Source: Betaproteobacteria bacterium (GTDB lineage Bacteria > Pseudomonadota > Gammaproteobacteria > Burkholderiales > Casimicrobiaceae). Taken from it: 64,000 nt of DNA. Positions 16,651 through 26,569 of the stretch are shown here, in pieces. Made by a program: the position numbers and the translations under genes. The notes beneath the pieces are model-generated. The model made no database searches. It was not told the origin of the DNA and saw only the letters and a program-made list of their open reading frames with translations. How positions within the stretch are numbered: the first letter of the stretch is position 1; each line of letters starts with the position of its first letter. The stretch spans positions 1 to 64,000 of the forward strand of contig JACPUX010000002.1 of NCBI GenBank assembly GCA_016192065.1. The letters run 5' to 3'.

Positions 16651-18461
16651 TCCGCCATCATTACGCCCCGCCGGAGGCAACACCTTCGGGTCGGCCTCGC
16701 AGCGATTGGTCCACCCTGCGCACTCTGCTGCCCTACCTCTGGGCCTATCGCTGGCGCATCGCCATCGCCTTGAGCCTTTTGGTCGTGGCCAAGCTCGCCA
16801 ATGTCGCGGTGCCCCTGATTCTGAAGGACATCGTTGATGGCCTGAGTCCCAGTCAGCAAGCGCTGGCCGTACCCTTCGCGCTGCTGGCCGCATACGGCCT
16901 CTTGCGCTTGTCCACGACCCTGTTCACCGAATTGCGCGAACTGGTTTTCGCCAAGGTCACGCAAGGCGCCATGCGGCGCATCGCCCTGGAGGTTTTCCGC
17001 CATCTGCATGCGCTGTCGCTGCGCTTTCACCTGCAGCGGCAGACCGGCGGGCTCACTCGCGACGTGGAACGCGGCACGCGCGGAATCAACTCGCTGCTCT
17101 CCTACACGCTATTCAGCATACTGCCCACACTGCTTGAAATCGCCCTGGTCAGCATCGTGCTGATCTCGCGTTACGACCCGAGCTTTCTCTTCATCACCAT
17201 CGGTGTGCTGTTCGGGTACATCGCCTACACCGTGCTGGTGACCGAATGGCGCACGCACTTCCGCCGCGCCATGAACGAACTCGATTCACGCGCCAACTCC
17301 CGCGCAGTGGACAGCTTAATCAACTACGAGACGGTGAAGTACTTCGGCAACGAAGACTACGAAGCACGGCGCTACGACGAAAGCCTGCAGCGCTGGGAAC
17401 AGGCCGCACTCAAGAGCCAGAGTTCGCTCTCGGCGCTGAACGTAGGGCAGAGCGCGATCATCGCGGTCGGCGTCACCCTGGTGATGTGGCGCGCGACGGT
17501 AGGCGTGGTGGAAGGCGCCATGACCCTGGGCGACCTGGTGCTGGTCAATGCCTTCATGATTCAGCTCTACATTCCGCTCAATTTTCTCGGCGTGGTGTAC
17601 CGCGAAATCAAGCAATCGCTCGCCGACATGGAGCGCATGTTCGAACTGTCGCGCCAGCACGCCGAGGTGCGCGACCCCGCCGACGCGCCGCCCCTGCGGG
17701 TGCATAACGCCGAGGTGGCGTTCGAGAATGTCGACTTCCATTACGAAGCCTCGCGACAAATCCTTTACGGCGTGAGTTACCGCATCCCGCCGGGAAAGAA
17801 CTATGCCGTGGTCGGCCCCAGCGGTTCGGGCAAGTCAACCCTGGCGCGCCTGCTCTTTCGCTTCTACGACGTGACCGGCGGACGCATCACCATCGATGGC
17901 CAGGATCTGCGCTCGGTGCAACAGGCCAGCGTGCGCGCCGCCATCGGCATCGTGCCCCAGGATACCGTTTTGTTCAACGACAGTATCGAGTACAACATCC
18001 ACTATGGTCGGCCAGCAGCGAGCCAAGAGGAGATCATCACCGCGGCGCGGCTGGCGCATATCCACGACTTCATCGCCAGTCTGCCCGAGGGCTACGCCAC
18101 CACCGTCGGCGAACGCGGCCTCAAGCTCTCCGGCGGCGAGAAACAGCGCGTCGCGATCGCCCGCGCGATCCTCAAGAACCCCCACCTTCTGATTTTTGAC
18201 GAAGCCACCTCGGCGCTCGATTCCAAAGCGGAAAAAGCCATCCAAGCGGAACTGAAGAAGATCGCCGAGAACCGCACCACACTCACGATCGCCCATCGGC
18301 TGTCCACCATCGTCGATGCCGATTGCATCCTGGTGCTGGATCGGGGCCACATCACCGAACGGGGCAGTCATGCCGAATTGCTGGCGCTGGGGGGCACCTA
18401 TGCGCGAATGTGGGCCTTGCAACAGGATGAGGCGAGGCATACGGCGGGCCTCATCGCCTAG
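16647..18461 (+). CDS. ATM1/HMT1-type ABC exporter, fused permease and ATPase
   Basis: A 604-residue half-transporter, N-terminal six-helix exporter domain (about residues 25-320) and C-terminal nucleotide-binding domain. The intracellular-loop motif [18 protein letters not shown] is typical of the ATM1/ABCB7/HMT1 branch, which exports glutathione-based or metal-thiol conjugates. ATPase motifs: Walker [14 protein letters not shown], signature [14 protein letters not shown], Walker [13 protein letters not shown], and AHRLSTI. The GTG start overlaps the clsB stop. Substrate is inferred from the branch only; a lipid-related role is possible from the operon. Confidence 0.88.
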   Translation: MIRHHYAPPEATPSGRPRSDWSTLRTLLPYLWAYRWRIAIALSLLVVAKLANVAVPLILKDIVDGLSPSQQALAVPFALLAAYGLLRLSTTLFTELRELVFAKVTQGAMRRIALEVFRHLHALSLRFHLQRQTGGLTRDVERGTRGINSLLSYTLFSILPTLLEIALVSIVLISRYDPSFLFITIGVLFGYIAYTVLVTEWRTHFRRAMNELDSRANSRAVDSLINYETVKYFGNEDYEARRYDESLQRWEQAALKSQSSLSALNVGQSAIIAVGVTLVMWRATVGVVEGAMTLGDLVLVNAFMIQLYIPLNFLGVVYREIKQSLADMERMFELSRQHAEVRDPADAPPLRVHNAEVAFENVDFHYEASRQILYGVSYRIPPGKNYAVVGPSGSGKSTLARLLFRFYDVTGGRITIDGQDLRSVQQASVRAAIGIVPQDTVLFNDSIEYNIHYGRPAASQEEIITAARLAHIHDFIASLPEGYATTVGERGLKLSGGEKQRVAIARAILKNPHLLIFDEATSALDSKAEKAIQAELKKIAENRTTLTIAHRLSTIVDADCILVLDRGHITERGSHAELLALGGTYARMWALQQDEARHTAGLIA

Positions 18462-18624
18462 GCGGACTTCGATCGATTATTGCTTCGTCACCTCGGCGAA
18501 CACCCAAATCCAGGTCAGCCAGCAAGCCGACCACCGTAGGCGCCAGCGTGACGGACCTGGGCAGCGCTTCGCTGGGGGTCGCAGGCTCGGCAAGCAGTTC
18601 CGATTAGCCATAAGCGCCTAAATA

Positions 18625-18633
18625 TGCTATAAA
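18625..18633 (+). promoter_or_regulatory. Extended -10 promoter of pbpG
   Basis: TGC-TATAAA (18625-18633) is an extended -10 element ending 28 bases before the pbpG ATG. The -35 region is not recognisable. The rest of 18462-18624 shows small hairpins and no gene. Confidence 0.5.
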
Positions 18634-18660
18634 AATGGCATTCTCGCGAAGCTGGATATC

Positions 18661-19578
18661 ATGAACCGCGCGCATCTTATTGTTTTATATGTTTTCTTTT
18701 CGGCGCTGGTCAGCGCATCGACGGCCTGGGCGAATGCGCCTGAACCCTCGATGCCCAAGCTGCGCTCCTCGAGCGTGCTGGTGCTCGACCCCGAACAAGA
18801 CCGGCCGCTCTACGCCAAGAATCCAACCAGCATCACGCCCATCGCCTCGATCACCAAGCTGATGACCGCCATGGTGGTGCTCGACGCGCAACTGCCGCTG
18901 GACGAGCGCCTGATGATCGACGAAGCCGACATCGACACCATCAAGGGCAGCCAGTCGCGTCTGCGCCCCGGCAGCGAATTGTCGCGGCGCGAGTTGCTGC
19001 GTCTGGCCCTGATGTCCTCGGAAAACCGAGCCGCCGCCGCGCTGGGCCGCAACTACCCGGGCGGCGTGAGCGCCTTCGTCGAGGCCATGAACGCCAAGGC
19101 GCTGCTGGTGGGCATGACTCAATCGCACTTCGCCGACGCGACCGGCCTGTCGAGTGACAATGTCGCCACCGCCCAGGACCTGGCGCGCATGGTGATCGCC
19201 GCGGCCGACTATCCGCTGATCCGCGAATATTCCACCGCGGTGAGTTATTCGGTGGAGGTCCCGCCGTACCGGCATCCGCTCGACTACCGCAATACCAACG
19301 GCCTGGTGAAAAGCGCGGCCTGGGAAATCAGCCTGTCGAAGACCGGCTTCATCCGCGAGGCCGGCCGCTGTCTGGTGATGATGGCGACCATCGCCAGTCG
19401 CCCGGTGGTGATCGTGCTGCTCGATTCCTTCGGCAAGAACAGTCGTATCGGCGACGCCAATCGCATCAAGCGCTGGATGGAAGCGAGCCTCAATCCCGCC
19501 CCCGCCAAGAGCAGATCCCGGCCGCTGCAGCGCGGCACCCGCTACAGCGCGAACACCATTACCACTCGCCGCGTCTGA
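18661..19578 (+). CDS. pbpG: D-alanyl-D-alanine endopeptidase (PBP7/8-like)
   Basis: A 305-residue periplasmic serine peptidase of the peptidase S11 family; PbpG-type enzymes cleave peptide cross-links in peptidoglycan. Signal peptide is residues 1-25 (cut after AWA). Active-site motifs: SITKLM (SxxK, about residue 64), SEN (about residue 120) and KTG in LSKTGFIREAG (about residue 228). It lacks the long C-terminal domain of PBP5, as expected for PBP7. Its basic tail (SRSRPLQRGTRYS) is unremarkable. Confidence 0.9.
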   Translation: MNRAHLIVLYVFFSALVSASTAWANAPEPSMPKLRSSSVLVLDPEQDRPLYAKNPTSITPIASITKLMTAMVVLDAQLPLDERLMIDEADIDTIKGSQSRLRPGSELSRRELLRLALMSSENRAAAALGRNYPGGVSAFVEAMNAKALLVGMTQSHFADATGLSSDNVATAQDLARMVIAAADYPLIREYSTAVSYSVEVPPYRHPLDYRNTNGLVKSAAWEISLSKTGFIREAGRCLVMMATIASRPVVIVLLDSFGKNSRIGDANRIKRWMEASLNPAPAKSRSRPLQRGTRYSANTITTRRV

Positions 19579-19654
19579 GCCTGAAGGCGCGGGGGCGCCC
19601 ACAGCAAGAGTCGCGGTTTGGTGCTCGGCACCAGAATAGCGGCTGGAGGAGCCC

Positions 19655-21259
19655 ATGGAACATTGCGACGCGCTGATCGTAGGCGGTGGCATCACCGGCA
19701 TTTGCGCCGCCATCGAATTGCTCGACGCCGGCCGTACGGTCTGTTTGCTCGATCGCGACCTGGAAGCGAACTTCGGCGGCCTCGCCAAGGAGAGCTTCGG
19801 CGGCATTTTTCTGGTGGATACGCCGGAGCAACGACGGCAGGGCCTGCACGACAACCCGGAACTGGCCCTGGCCGATTGGTTCGCCTTCGGGGAAATCGGC
19901 ATCGATGAGGTCTGGCCGCGCGCCTGGGCGCAAGCCTATGTGAACGGCTGCCGCGCCGAGGTCGGAGACTGGCTGCGCGGCTGCGGCATAGGGTTCTTCC
20001 CGGTGCCCAACTGGGTGGAGCGGGGCCTCAGCACACGCGGGAATTCGGTGCCAAGGTTCCATCTGGTTTGGGGTACCGGTCAGGTCCTGGCGGAGCGCTT
20101 GATCACGCGCCTGCGCCAGCATCGCAACGTGGCCAAACTGCGACTCCAGTTCGGCCAGCGCGTGGACGGTTTGATCAGCGAGAATGGTCGGATCGTCGGG
20201 GTGGCGGGCACACCAGAGGGCGCTGCGGGTCGATTCGAGTGGCGCGCCGGAGTGGTCATCGTCGCCACCGGCGGAATCAATGGTGATCTTGAACGGGTAC
20301 GCGCCAATTGGCATGCCGATTGGGGTAAGCCACCCGAGACTCTGCTCAACGGCTCGCATCGCTACGCCGACGGCTTGCTCCATGACGCGGCCGCCGAGTT
20401 GGGCGGACGCGTAACCCACCTCGACCGGATGTGGAACTACGCCGCCGGCGTGCATCACCCGCGGCCGCGCAAACCGCAGCACGGCCTCTCGCTGGTGCCC
20501 CCGCGTTCAGCGCTGTGGCTCAACTGGCGGGGCGAGCGCTTCGGCCCCATGCCTCTGGTCACAGGCTTCGACACCCGCGAACTGGTGACCCGGGTCTGCG
20601 CCCAGGAGCGCGCCTATTCCTGGCAGGTCTTGAATCGCAAGATCGCCCTCAAGGAGCTGGCCGTATCGGGTGCGGAGTTCAATCCCTCGATCCGCGAACG
20701 GCGCCTTTTTTCTTTCCTGCGCGATCTGCTGTTCGGCAACCGCTGGCTCTATCGCAACATGGTCGAAGCCTGTTCTGACTTCGTCGTCGCCGACAGCCTG
20801 CCGGAACTCGTCGCCCGCATGAACGCCTTGAATGGTGACCAAGCGGTACAAGTCGAACTGGTGCGCGCCGCGCTCGAGCACTACGACGCCCAGGTGACCC
20901 TGGGTGAAGGGCGCTTCCAGGACGAGCAACTGCGACGCCTGAGCCTGCTGCGGCAATGGAAAGGCGACCGCATCCGCACCTGCAAGAACCAGCGTATTCT
21001 CGATCGCCGCGCCGGGCCGTTGATCGCGGTGCGCGAATTCATCATCAGCCGCAAGAGCCTGGGCGGCCTGCAAACTGATCTTTCGAGCCGGGTGCTCGAT
21101 TTGCGCGGCGAGCCGATCGCAGGTCTCTATGCCGCCGGCGAGGCCGCCGGCTTCGGGGGCGGCGGCATGCACGGCTTGCGCGCCCTGGAGGGCAGCTTCC
21201 TGGGGGGCTGTGTGTACTCCGGGCGCGTCGCCGGGCGCCATGCGGCACAGAACACTTGA
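19655..21259 (+). CDS. FAD-binding dehydrogenase (COG3573/KsdD-like flavoprotein)
   Basis: A 534-residue flavoprotein of the FAD-binding-2 family. The N-terminal dinucleotide fold reads DALIVGGGITGICAAIELL; the C-terminal FAD-closing segment includes LYAAGEAAGFGGGGMHG and LEGSFLGGCVYSGRVAG. The overall order matches the 3-ketosteroid-1-dehydrogenase-like FAD-binding dehydrogenases, whose substrates are mostly unknown. It is 9 bases upstream of a TPP-dependent enzyme, with a GGAG ribosome site between, so the two probably act in one pathway of ketone or 2-oxo-acid chemistry. That pairing is inference. Confidence 0.76.
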   Translation: MEHCDALIVGGGITGICAAIELLDAGRTVCLLDRDLEANFGGLAKESFGGIFLVDTPEQRRQGLHDNPELALADWFAFGEIGIDEVWPRAWAQAYVNGCRAEVGDWLRGCGIGFFPVPNWVERGLSTRGNSVPRFHLVWGTGQVLAERLITRLRQHRNVAKLRLQFGQRVDGLISENGRIVGVAGTPEGAAGRFEWRAGVVIVATGGINGDLERVRANWHADWGKPPETLLNGSHRYADGLLHDAAAELGGRVTHLDRMWNYAAGVHHPRPRKPQHGLSLVPPRSALWLNWRGERFGPMPLVTGFDTRELVTRVCAQERAYSWQVLNRKIALKELAVSGAEFNPSIRERRLFSFLRDLLFGNRWLYRNMVEACSDFVVADSLPELVARMNALNGDQAVQVELVRAALEHYDAQVTLGEGRFQDEQLRRLSLLRQWKGDRIRTCKNQRILDRRAGPLIAVREFIISRKSLGGLQTDLSSRVLDLRGEPIAGLYAAGEAAGFGGGGMHGLRALEGSFLGGCVYSGRVAGRHAAQNT

Positions 21260-21268
21260 GGAGCAGCG

Positions 21269-23002
21269 ATGAAACTCACCGGCGCCAGACTCGCGGTTCA
21301 TGCCCTGGAAACCCTGGGCGTGAAGTTCACCTTCGGTATTCCCGGTGTACATAACACCGAGTTCTACGACGAACTCAACAAGTCAGAGCTGATCACGCCC
21401 ATCCTGGTCACGCATGAAGGCGGCGCGGCCTTCATGGCCGACGCGGTGAGCCGCAGCTCGACACAGATCGGTACCTTGGCGATCGTGCCCGCGGCGGGCG
21501 CCACGCACGCCGCCAGCGGCATCGGTGAAGCGTTTCTGGACGGCATCCCGATGCTCATCATCAGCGGCGGCGTGCGTACCGATCTCGACCAGCGCTATCA
21601 ACTGCATCAGATCGACCAGCTCGCGTTCATGCGCGCGCTCACCAAGGCCGCCTTCCGAATCGAGCGGCATGAAGACATCGTGCCCAGAATCTACGAGGCC
21701 TACCGTATCGCCACCACGGGCGAGCCCGGCCCGGTGTTCATCGAGCTGCCGGTGAACCTGCAACTTTTTCCCGGCGAGGTCGGCGAACTGCCCAAGCTGC
21801 CACCGCCGTCCGCACCGACCATGCCTGCCGCCAGCGCCATCACCGAAGCGGCACGACTACTGCTGGGGGCCAAACACCCTGGCATTTTCGTGGGCTGGGG
21901 TGCCCGCGAAGCGGAGCCCGCCACGCGCGCCCTGGCCGAGTTGCTGCAAGCCCCGGTGGCCACCACCTTGCAGGGCCTGTCCTCGTTTTGCGCCCAACAC
22001 CCCTTGCACACCGGTTTCAGCTTTGGCCCCGCGGCGGTGCCCGCGGCGCGTAACACCTTCGCCGATTGCGATGCGCTTCTGGCCGTGGGCACGCGTTTCG
22101 CCGAAATCGCCACCGGCAGCTTCGGCGTGACTGTGCCGCGCGCGCTGGTTCATGTGGACATTAATGCCGCGGTCTTCGATGCCAACTATCCCGCGGCCGT
22201 GCGGCTCGAAGGCGACTCCGCGCTGGTCTTGCCAGCGCTCCTGGCCGAAATGCGCCAGCTCGCGGCGGCGCGCGCACCCGACACTCCCCTGCACGAACGC
22301 ATCCAGCGCGACAAGGCCGCCTATGTCGCGCAATGGTTGGCGCACGACGGCAAGGGACGGGTGAACCCGGCGCGTTTTTTTGCGGTCTTGCGCGCGGCCT
22401 TGCCCGACGACGTACTCACCGTGGTGGACGACGGCAATCACACCTATCTCACCGCCGAGCTTTTCCCGGTGCGCGCGGCCAAATCGCTGTTCGTGCCCAC
22501 CGATTTCAATGCCATGGGCTACGCCGTGCCCGCAGCCATCGGCGCCAAGCTGGCCAACCCGGAGCGCGAGGTGTTCGCGATCGTCGGCGACGGCGCCTTT
22601 CTCATGACTTGCATGGAAATCGTCAGCGCCACACGGCTCAAGCTCGGCATCGTCTACTACGTCTTTCACGATGGCGAACTGTCGCAGATCGCCCAGGCGC
22701 AGGAGATCCCCTACAATCGCAAACCCTGCACCGCCATCGGCGCCATCGACCTCGAAGGCGTGGCCATCGCCACCGGCGCCGCCTACGTGGCGATCGGCAG
22801 CGACGCCGAACTGGGCGCCGGCATCGCCGCCGCCCGTGCCGCCGCTTCCGGCGGACGCCCGGTGGTGGTGGACGTGGCCATCGACTACAGCAAACGCACC
22901 GCCTTCACCCAAGGTGCGGTGAAGACCAACTTCAAGCGCTTTCCGCTCAGCCAGCGCTTGCGCATGGTGTCACGGGCCCTGAAGCGGCGGGTGACCGGCT
23001 GA
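21269..23002 (+). CDS. Thiamine-diphosphate-dependent enzyme, acetolactate synthase-like
   Basis: A 577-residue three-domain ThDP enzyme (Pyr, central, PP). The activating Glu is in LVTHEGGAAFMADA (about residue 46). The PP-domain signature begins VGDGAFLMTCMEIV; about 25 residues later the usual NN is replaced by HD in YVFHDGELSQIAQAQE, so the Mg ligand set differs from classical acetolactate synthase. Family members carboligate or decarboxylate 2-oxo acids. The final 30 residues are basic and lack a regulatory domain. With the flavoprotein upstream it forms a two-gene unit of unknown pathway. Confidence 0.78.
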   Translation: MKLTGARLAVHALETLGVKFTFGIPGVHNTEFYDELNKSELITPILVTHEGGAAFMADAVSRSSTQIGTLAIVPAAGATHAASGIGEAFLDGIPMLIISGGVRTDLDQRYQLHQIDQLAFMRALTKAAFRIERHEDIVPRIYEAYRIATTGEPGPVFIELPVNLQLFPGEVGELPKLPPPSAPTMPAASAITEAARLLLGAKHPGIFVGWGAREAEPATRALAELLQAPVATTLQGLSSFCAQHPLHTGFSFGPAAVPAARNTFADCDALLAVGTRFAEIATGSFGVTVPRALVHVDINAAVFDANYPAAVRLEGDSALVLPALLAEMRQLAAARAPDTPLHERIQRDKAAYVAQWLAHDGKGRVNPARFFAVLRAALPDDVLTVVDDGNHTYLTAELFPVRAAKSLFVPTDFNAMGYAVPAAIGAKLANPEREVFAIVGDGAFLMTCMEIVSATRLKLGIVYYVFHDGELSQIAQAQEIPYNRKPCTAIGAIDLEGVAIATGAAYVAIGSDAELGAGIAAARAAASGGRPVVVDVAIDYSKRTAFTQGAVKTNFKRFPLSQRLRMVSRALKRRVTG

Positions 23003-23098
23003 CCAGGCGAACCTGAACGGGGGCGCTTCAGAACGCTGCGCACCGCCGCGCCGATTGGCGAGCGCCTGCCGACCCACGACCCCGGCGCGTTGCGCACG

Positions 23099-23223
23099 CT
23101 TGATCCACCCTACTGGACCGCGAAGTCCCGTAGGGTGGATTAAGGCCCGCCGGGCCGAATCCACCTTGGGGGGCGAGCCTTGGATTGGTGGATTCGCTCG
23201 TGCGTTGCACCAGCGAATCCACC
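23099..23223. repeat. Dispersed palindromic repeat cluster (GTAGGGTGGATT type)
   Basis: Two hairpins: CTTGATCCACCCTAC (23099-23113) against GTAGGGTGGATTAAG (23130-23144), one mismatch in 15; and GGTGGATTCGCT (23187-23198) against AGCGAATCCACC (23212-23223), perfect. A shorter GCCC/GGGC hairpin lies between. This is a widespread type of intergenic repeat in proteobacteria. The gap 23003-23273 holds no gene. Confidence 0.75.
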
Positions 23224-23273
23224 CTACAGGGTTGCGAAGCTCGATTGCGATCGACTAGGGGCCGCCCCGAGCC

Positions 23274-24983
23274 TCATTCGCCGCTGAGGCCGTTTCTAGC
23301 CAAACGGGGCGCGGTGATGGTTACGCGGCGGCTGCCGGAAAAAAGCTCGCGGGCGTGCGCGCGGGTTTTCGCGGTGATGTGCGCGCCCCCCAGCATGCGC
23401 GCCAGCTCCTCGACGCGGCGCGCTTCGCTCAGACGGCTGAGGCGAGTCTGGACACCCACGGCATCACTCGCCTTGACGACCTCCCACTGTTCATCGGCAC
23501 AGGCCGCGACCTGCGGCAAATGGGTGACGCAAAGTACCTGGCGGCGCTCACCGAGGTCCTGCAGGAGCCGTCCCACGGTCTGCGCCACGCCACCACCGAT
23601 GCCGGCATCGACCTCGTCGAAAATGAGTGTCGGCACTTGCGCGACTTCGCTGGTGACTACCTGGATGGCCAGCGACAGGCGCGACAACTCGCCCCCCGAG
23701 GCGACCCGCGACAACGGCCCCGCCACTTGCTGGGCATGCGCGCGAAAGCGGAACTCCACATCTTCCAGGCCGAAGCTCGAACCCTCGGTGCGCGGCAACA
23801 AAGCGATCTCGATGCTGCCGCCCGCCATGGCGAGGGTCTGCATTGCATCACTCACCTTGGCCGCCAGCACCACCGCGGCCTTGGCTCGGGCCGCGCTCAA
23901 GGCCCGCGCTTGCTCGAGGTAATCACGCTCGGCGACGGCGCAGCTTCTTTCCAGGGCGGGCAAATCGACGGCCGCTTCAATGCTCCGCAAGCGCTCGCTG
24001 GTCTGCTGGTGCAGCGCGCAAAGCTCCTCCGGCCGTACGCGGTACTTGCGCGCCAGGTCGTGCATGGCGCCGAGGCGCGCTTCCACCCGCGCCAGTTCGG
24101 CGGGGTCGAGTTCCAGCTTTTCGCGATAGGCGCGCAGGGCATGAACAGCCTCTTCGATTTGAATGCGCCCGCCGTCCACCAGATCGATGATCGGGGCCAG
24201 CGCGGCATCATGCGCCAGTTGTCCCCGCAATCTCACCAGGGTTTGCGCCAGGGCGCGGCTCAAGCTCTGCTCGCCTTGAGCCAGCATCTCCTCGGCCGTG
24301 GCGGCGGTGTCGATCAGGCTCGCGGCGTGCGCCAGTCGCGTCTGCGTGGCGGCGAGCAAGCTCCATTCCTCGGGGTTGGTGTTGAGCGCGGCCAATTCGC
24401 TGACGCGCAGGCGCAAGGCGTCGCGCTCGGACTCCAGCCGGGCGGCCTCCTGCCGCGCGACACCGAGCCGCTCGCGGGCGTCGCGACGGGCGCGCCAGGC
24501 GGCGGCCACGGCGTGTACCAGGGCGCTCTGGTCACCGAACCCATCGAGCAATTGGCGCTGCACCTCGCCGCGCGAGAGCGACTGATGCGCGTGCTGCCCG
24601 TGGATATCGACCAGCATTTCGCCGATTTCTCGCAGTTGCTGCAAAGTGGCCGGCCGACCGTTGATCCAGGCGCGGCTTCTGCCCTGCGCATCGAGCACGC
24701 GTCGCAACAACAGCTCGCCCGGCACCGCCATTTCCTGCTCGGCGAGCCAGGCGGTGGCCTGCGGCGCGTCGTCGAGATCGAAACTGGCAATGAGCTCGGC
24801 GCGATCCGCCCCGGCGCGGATGAGCCCGGCTTCGCCCCGCTCTCCCAGCAGCAAACCCAGGGCATCGAGCAGGATGGATTTGCCCGCGCCGGTTTCCCCG
24901 GTGAGCACCGAGAAACCCTGGGCGAAGTCGAGCTCTTCCTGGGAGACGATGACGAAATCGCGTATGGAGAGCTGACGGAGCAT
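23274..24983 (-). CDS. recN: DNA repair protein RecN
   Basis: A 569-residue SMC-like ATPase used in recombinational repair of double-strand breaks. Walker A is TGETGAGKSILLDALG (about residue 29); the long central region is coiled coil; the C-terminal half has the signature VASGGELSRLSLAIQ and Walker B PTLIFDEVDAGIGG. Length matches E. coli RecN (553). Its ATG overlaps the nadK TAA as TAATG, giving tight coupling; nadK-recN linkage is common in proteobacteria. Confidence 0.96.
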   Translation of the reverse strand: MLRQLSIRDFVIVSQEELDFAQGFSVLTGETGAGKSILLDALGLLLGERGEAGLIRAGADRAELIASFDLDDAPQATAWLAEQEMAVPGELLLRRVLDAQGRSRAWINGRPATLQQLREIGEMLVDIHGQHAHQSLSRGEVQRQLLDGFGDQSALVHAVAAAWRARRDARERLGVARQEAARLESERDALRLRVSELAALNTNPEEWSLLAATQTRLAHAASLIDTAATAEEMLAQGEQSLSRALAQTLVRLRGQLAHDAALAPIIDLVDGGRIQIEEAVHALRAYREKLELDPAELARVEARLGAMHDLARKYRVRPEELCALHQQTSERLRSIEAAVDLPALERSCAVAERDYLEQARALSAARAKAAVVLAAKVSDAMQTLAMAGGSIEIALLPRTEGSSFGLEDVEFRFRAHAQQVAGPLSRVASGGELSRLSLAIQVVTSEVAQVPTLIFDEVDAGIGGGVAQTVGRLLQDLGERRQVLCVTHLPQVAACADEQWEVVKASDAVGVQTRLSRLSEARRVEELARMLGGAHITAKTRAHARELFSGSRRVTITAPRLARNGLSGE

Positions 24984-25915
24984 TACCGGGCGCGGAGTTT
25001 TTCCGGAGTCTCGGTCCAGTGCAGTTTCTCGCGCAGCATGGCGTAGTAGTCATAGCCACGCGGGTGCAGCAATTGCACCCGCTCGCCGGCGCGGGTGACG
25101 CGCACCTCCTCGCCTTCCTGCAGCCGGAAGTGCGCCTGACCGTCGCAATGCAGGCCGCAGTCCCGACCCTTGAGCACGGTGATGGTGAGTTCGCTGGCGT
25201 CGCTCACCACAATCGGGCGATGCGTAAGCGCATGGGGCGCCACCGGCACCAAGGCAAAAGCCGGCACCGCGGGGTGTACGATCGGGCCCTGCGACGACAG
25301 GGCGTAGGCGGTCGAGCCGGTGGGCGTCGCCACTATCAAGCCGTCGGCACGCAAACTGGAGACAAAGCGCCCGTCGATATGGATGGCGCATTCGATCATG
25401 CTGCCGGTGACACCGCGATTGACCACCACATCGTTGAGCGCCAGGCTGCGCTCCACCGCGCTGCCCTCGCGCCGGTGCTCGCAGGCCAGGAGGCGGCGTT
25501 CCTCCTGTTCGTACTCGCCTTCCAGCATGGCCGCCAGCATGGTCTCCAAGTCGGTGAGTACGATGTCCGTGAGAAAGCCCAGCCGCCCCTGGTTGATGCC
25601 GATCAGGGGCACGCCAAACGGCGCCAACAGACGGGCAATGGAGAGCATGGTGCCATCGCCCCCCAGTACGATCACCAAGTCCACTTCGGCGCCCAAGCGT
25701 TCGGCCGGTACCGCGCGGTAGCCCGCCACCGGCGTGAGTGCCGCGGTCTCGGCTTCGATTGTGACCGCCCGCCCCCGCCCGGCAAGACACTGCGCCAGGC
25801 GCTCCAAGGGCTCGGCGATGCCCGGGCTGTTGTAGCGCCCGACCAGGCCTACCCGCGGGAAGAGCACGCTCGCCGACAAAGCCGCCGGGGCCATGGCCGC
25901 TCCGCCCTCAGCCAA
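24983..25915 (-). CDS. nadK: NAD kinase
   Basis: A 310-residue ATP-NAD kinase converting NAD to NADP. Motifs: GGDGTMLSIARL (about residue 85), GINQGRLGFLTDI (about residue 106), the NE/D-type loop ALNDVVVNR and the Gly-rich GSTAYALSSQGPIVHPAV (about residue 205). The N terminus may begin at an internal ATG (25894, MAPAALSASVLF), because the first residues are not conserved in the family. It is translationally coupled to recN. Confidence 0.94.
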   Translation of the reverse strand: MAEGGAAMAPAALSASVLFPRVGLVGRYNSPGIAEPLERLAQCLAGRGRAVTIEAETAALTPVAGYRAVPAERLGAEVDLVIVLGGDGTMLSIARLLAPFGVPLIGINQGRLGFLTDIVLTDLETMLAAMLEGEYEQEERRLLACEHRREGSAVERSLALNDVVVNRGVTGSMIECAIHIDGRFVSSLRADGLIVATPTGSTAYALSSQGPIVHPAVPAFALVPVAPHALTHRPIVVSDASELTITVLKGRDCGLHCDGQAHFRLQEGEEVRVTRAGERVQLLHPRGYDYYAMLREKLHWTETPEKLRAR

Positions 25916-26034
25916 GCCCGTTCACAGGGTGGGACAACAGCCAGCAGCGCGGGTGGGCAGGTAAAACGGGAAGCGCACTTCTGGTCATGGTGGTTTCAGT
26001 CTCTTACCCGGGGTCGAATGCTGCGTTCTCGCTG

Positions 26035-26569
26035 ATTATACCCAAGCAGGCTGCGCGGCACGTCATTTGTGCGCGGGCGAGGGAGGCCGTCTTGATGCGC
26101 CTCATGCCAACGAAACTGAAGCCAGATCGATCGCCCTGAGTCGGCCGAATCGACTTTACCTGTTCGCCCCGCTGGAATTCAAAGGCAGTGTCGCCGCCGG
26201 CGCGCCCGGGCAAGGCACCCCCTGAGCAGCCACGAGACCGATCCATGGATGGGTTTGCGCGCCGAGCCGGACGCCACCCCGAACACCCTGTAACTTGCTC
26301 AGAGCGGGCCTAATTGATTTGGATGATGACAATTTCATTGCAAACGCGTATTTTCCCAGCTCGATTTCGGCCACACCCGCCGGCAAAGCCGTTAGCCAAG
26401 AATTGGGCAAGACCGAAAAAGCGTGATTCTTCTTGCTCCTCCCGGGGCATTTTCGGTTATCATACACTTCGCTTTTTCCGCGCTTTCTTGGGTGCTCTGC
26501 ACTGATTCGGGCATTACGGAACGGGTCTGAGAATAACTTGACGTAAATACTGCTTGGGAGGCATCCGCC
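26035..26569 (+). promoter_or_regulatory. Long leader of the exopolysaccharide operon with alternative inverted repeats
   Basis: About 535 bases with no convincing gene. Near 26412-26478 one left arm can pair in two exclusive ways: ACCGAAAA (26412-26419) with TTTTCGGT (26450-26457), or GAAAAAGCG (26415-26423) with CGCTTTTTC (26470-26478). A -10-like TATCAT lies at 26458-26463 without a clear -35. A TTGACG at about 26539 lacks a -10 at the right distance. The ribosome site GGGAGG precedes the ATG at 26570. I saw no ops/JUMPstart element. Confidence 0.35.

Noticed and set aside
15646..16893. Minus-strand open frame of 415 codons opposite clsB
   Set aside because: Antisense to a gene with both HKD motifs; no independent support.
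23099..23223. Possible CRISPR-like array because of repeated GGTGGATT units
   Set aside because: Units are palindromic with irregular spacing and no spacer pattern; no cas genes are nearby.
23355..25046. 563-codon plus-strand open frame opposite recN and nadK
   Set aside because: It is a reading-frame shadow of recN; no domain, no ribosome site, low-complexity composition.
25916..26034. Small open frames in the gap upstream of nadK
   Set aside because: No ribosome sites, no similarity to known small proteins, overlapping the likely nadK promoter.
26429..26450. Second anti-SD small RNA because of CTCCTCCC near 26437
   Set aside because: Only one C-rich motif, no enclosing hairpin and no terminator follow it.
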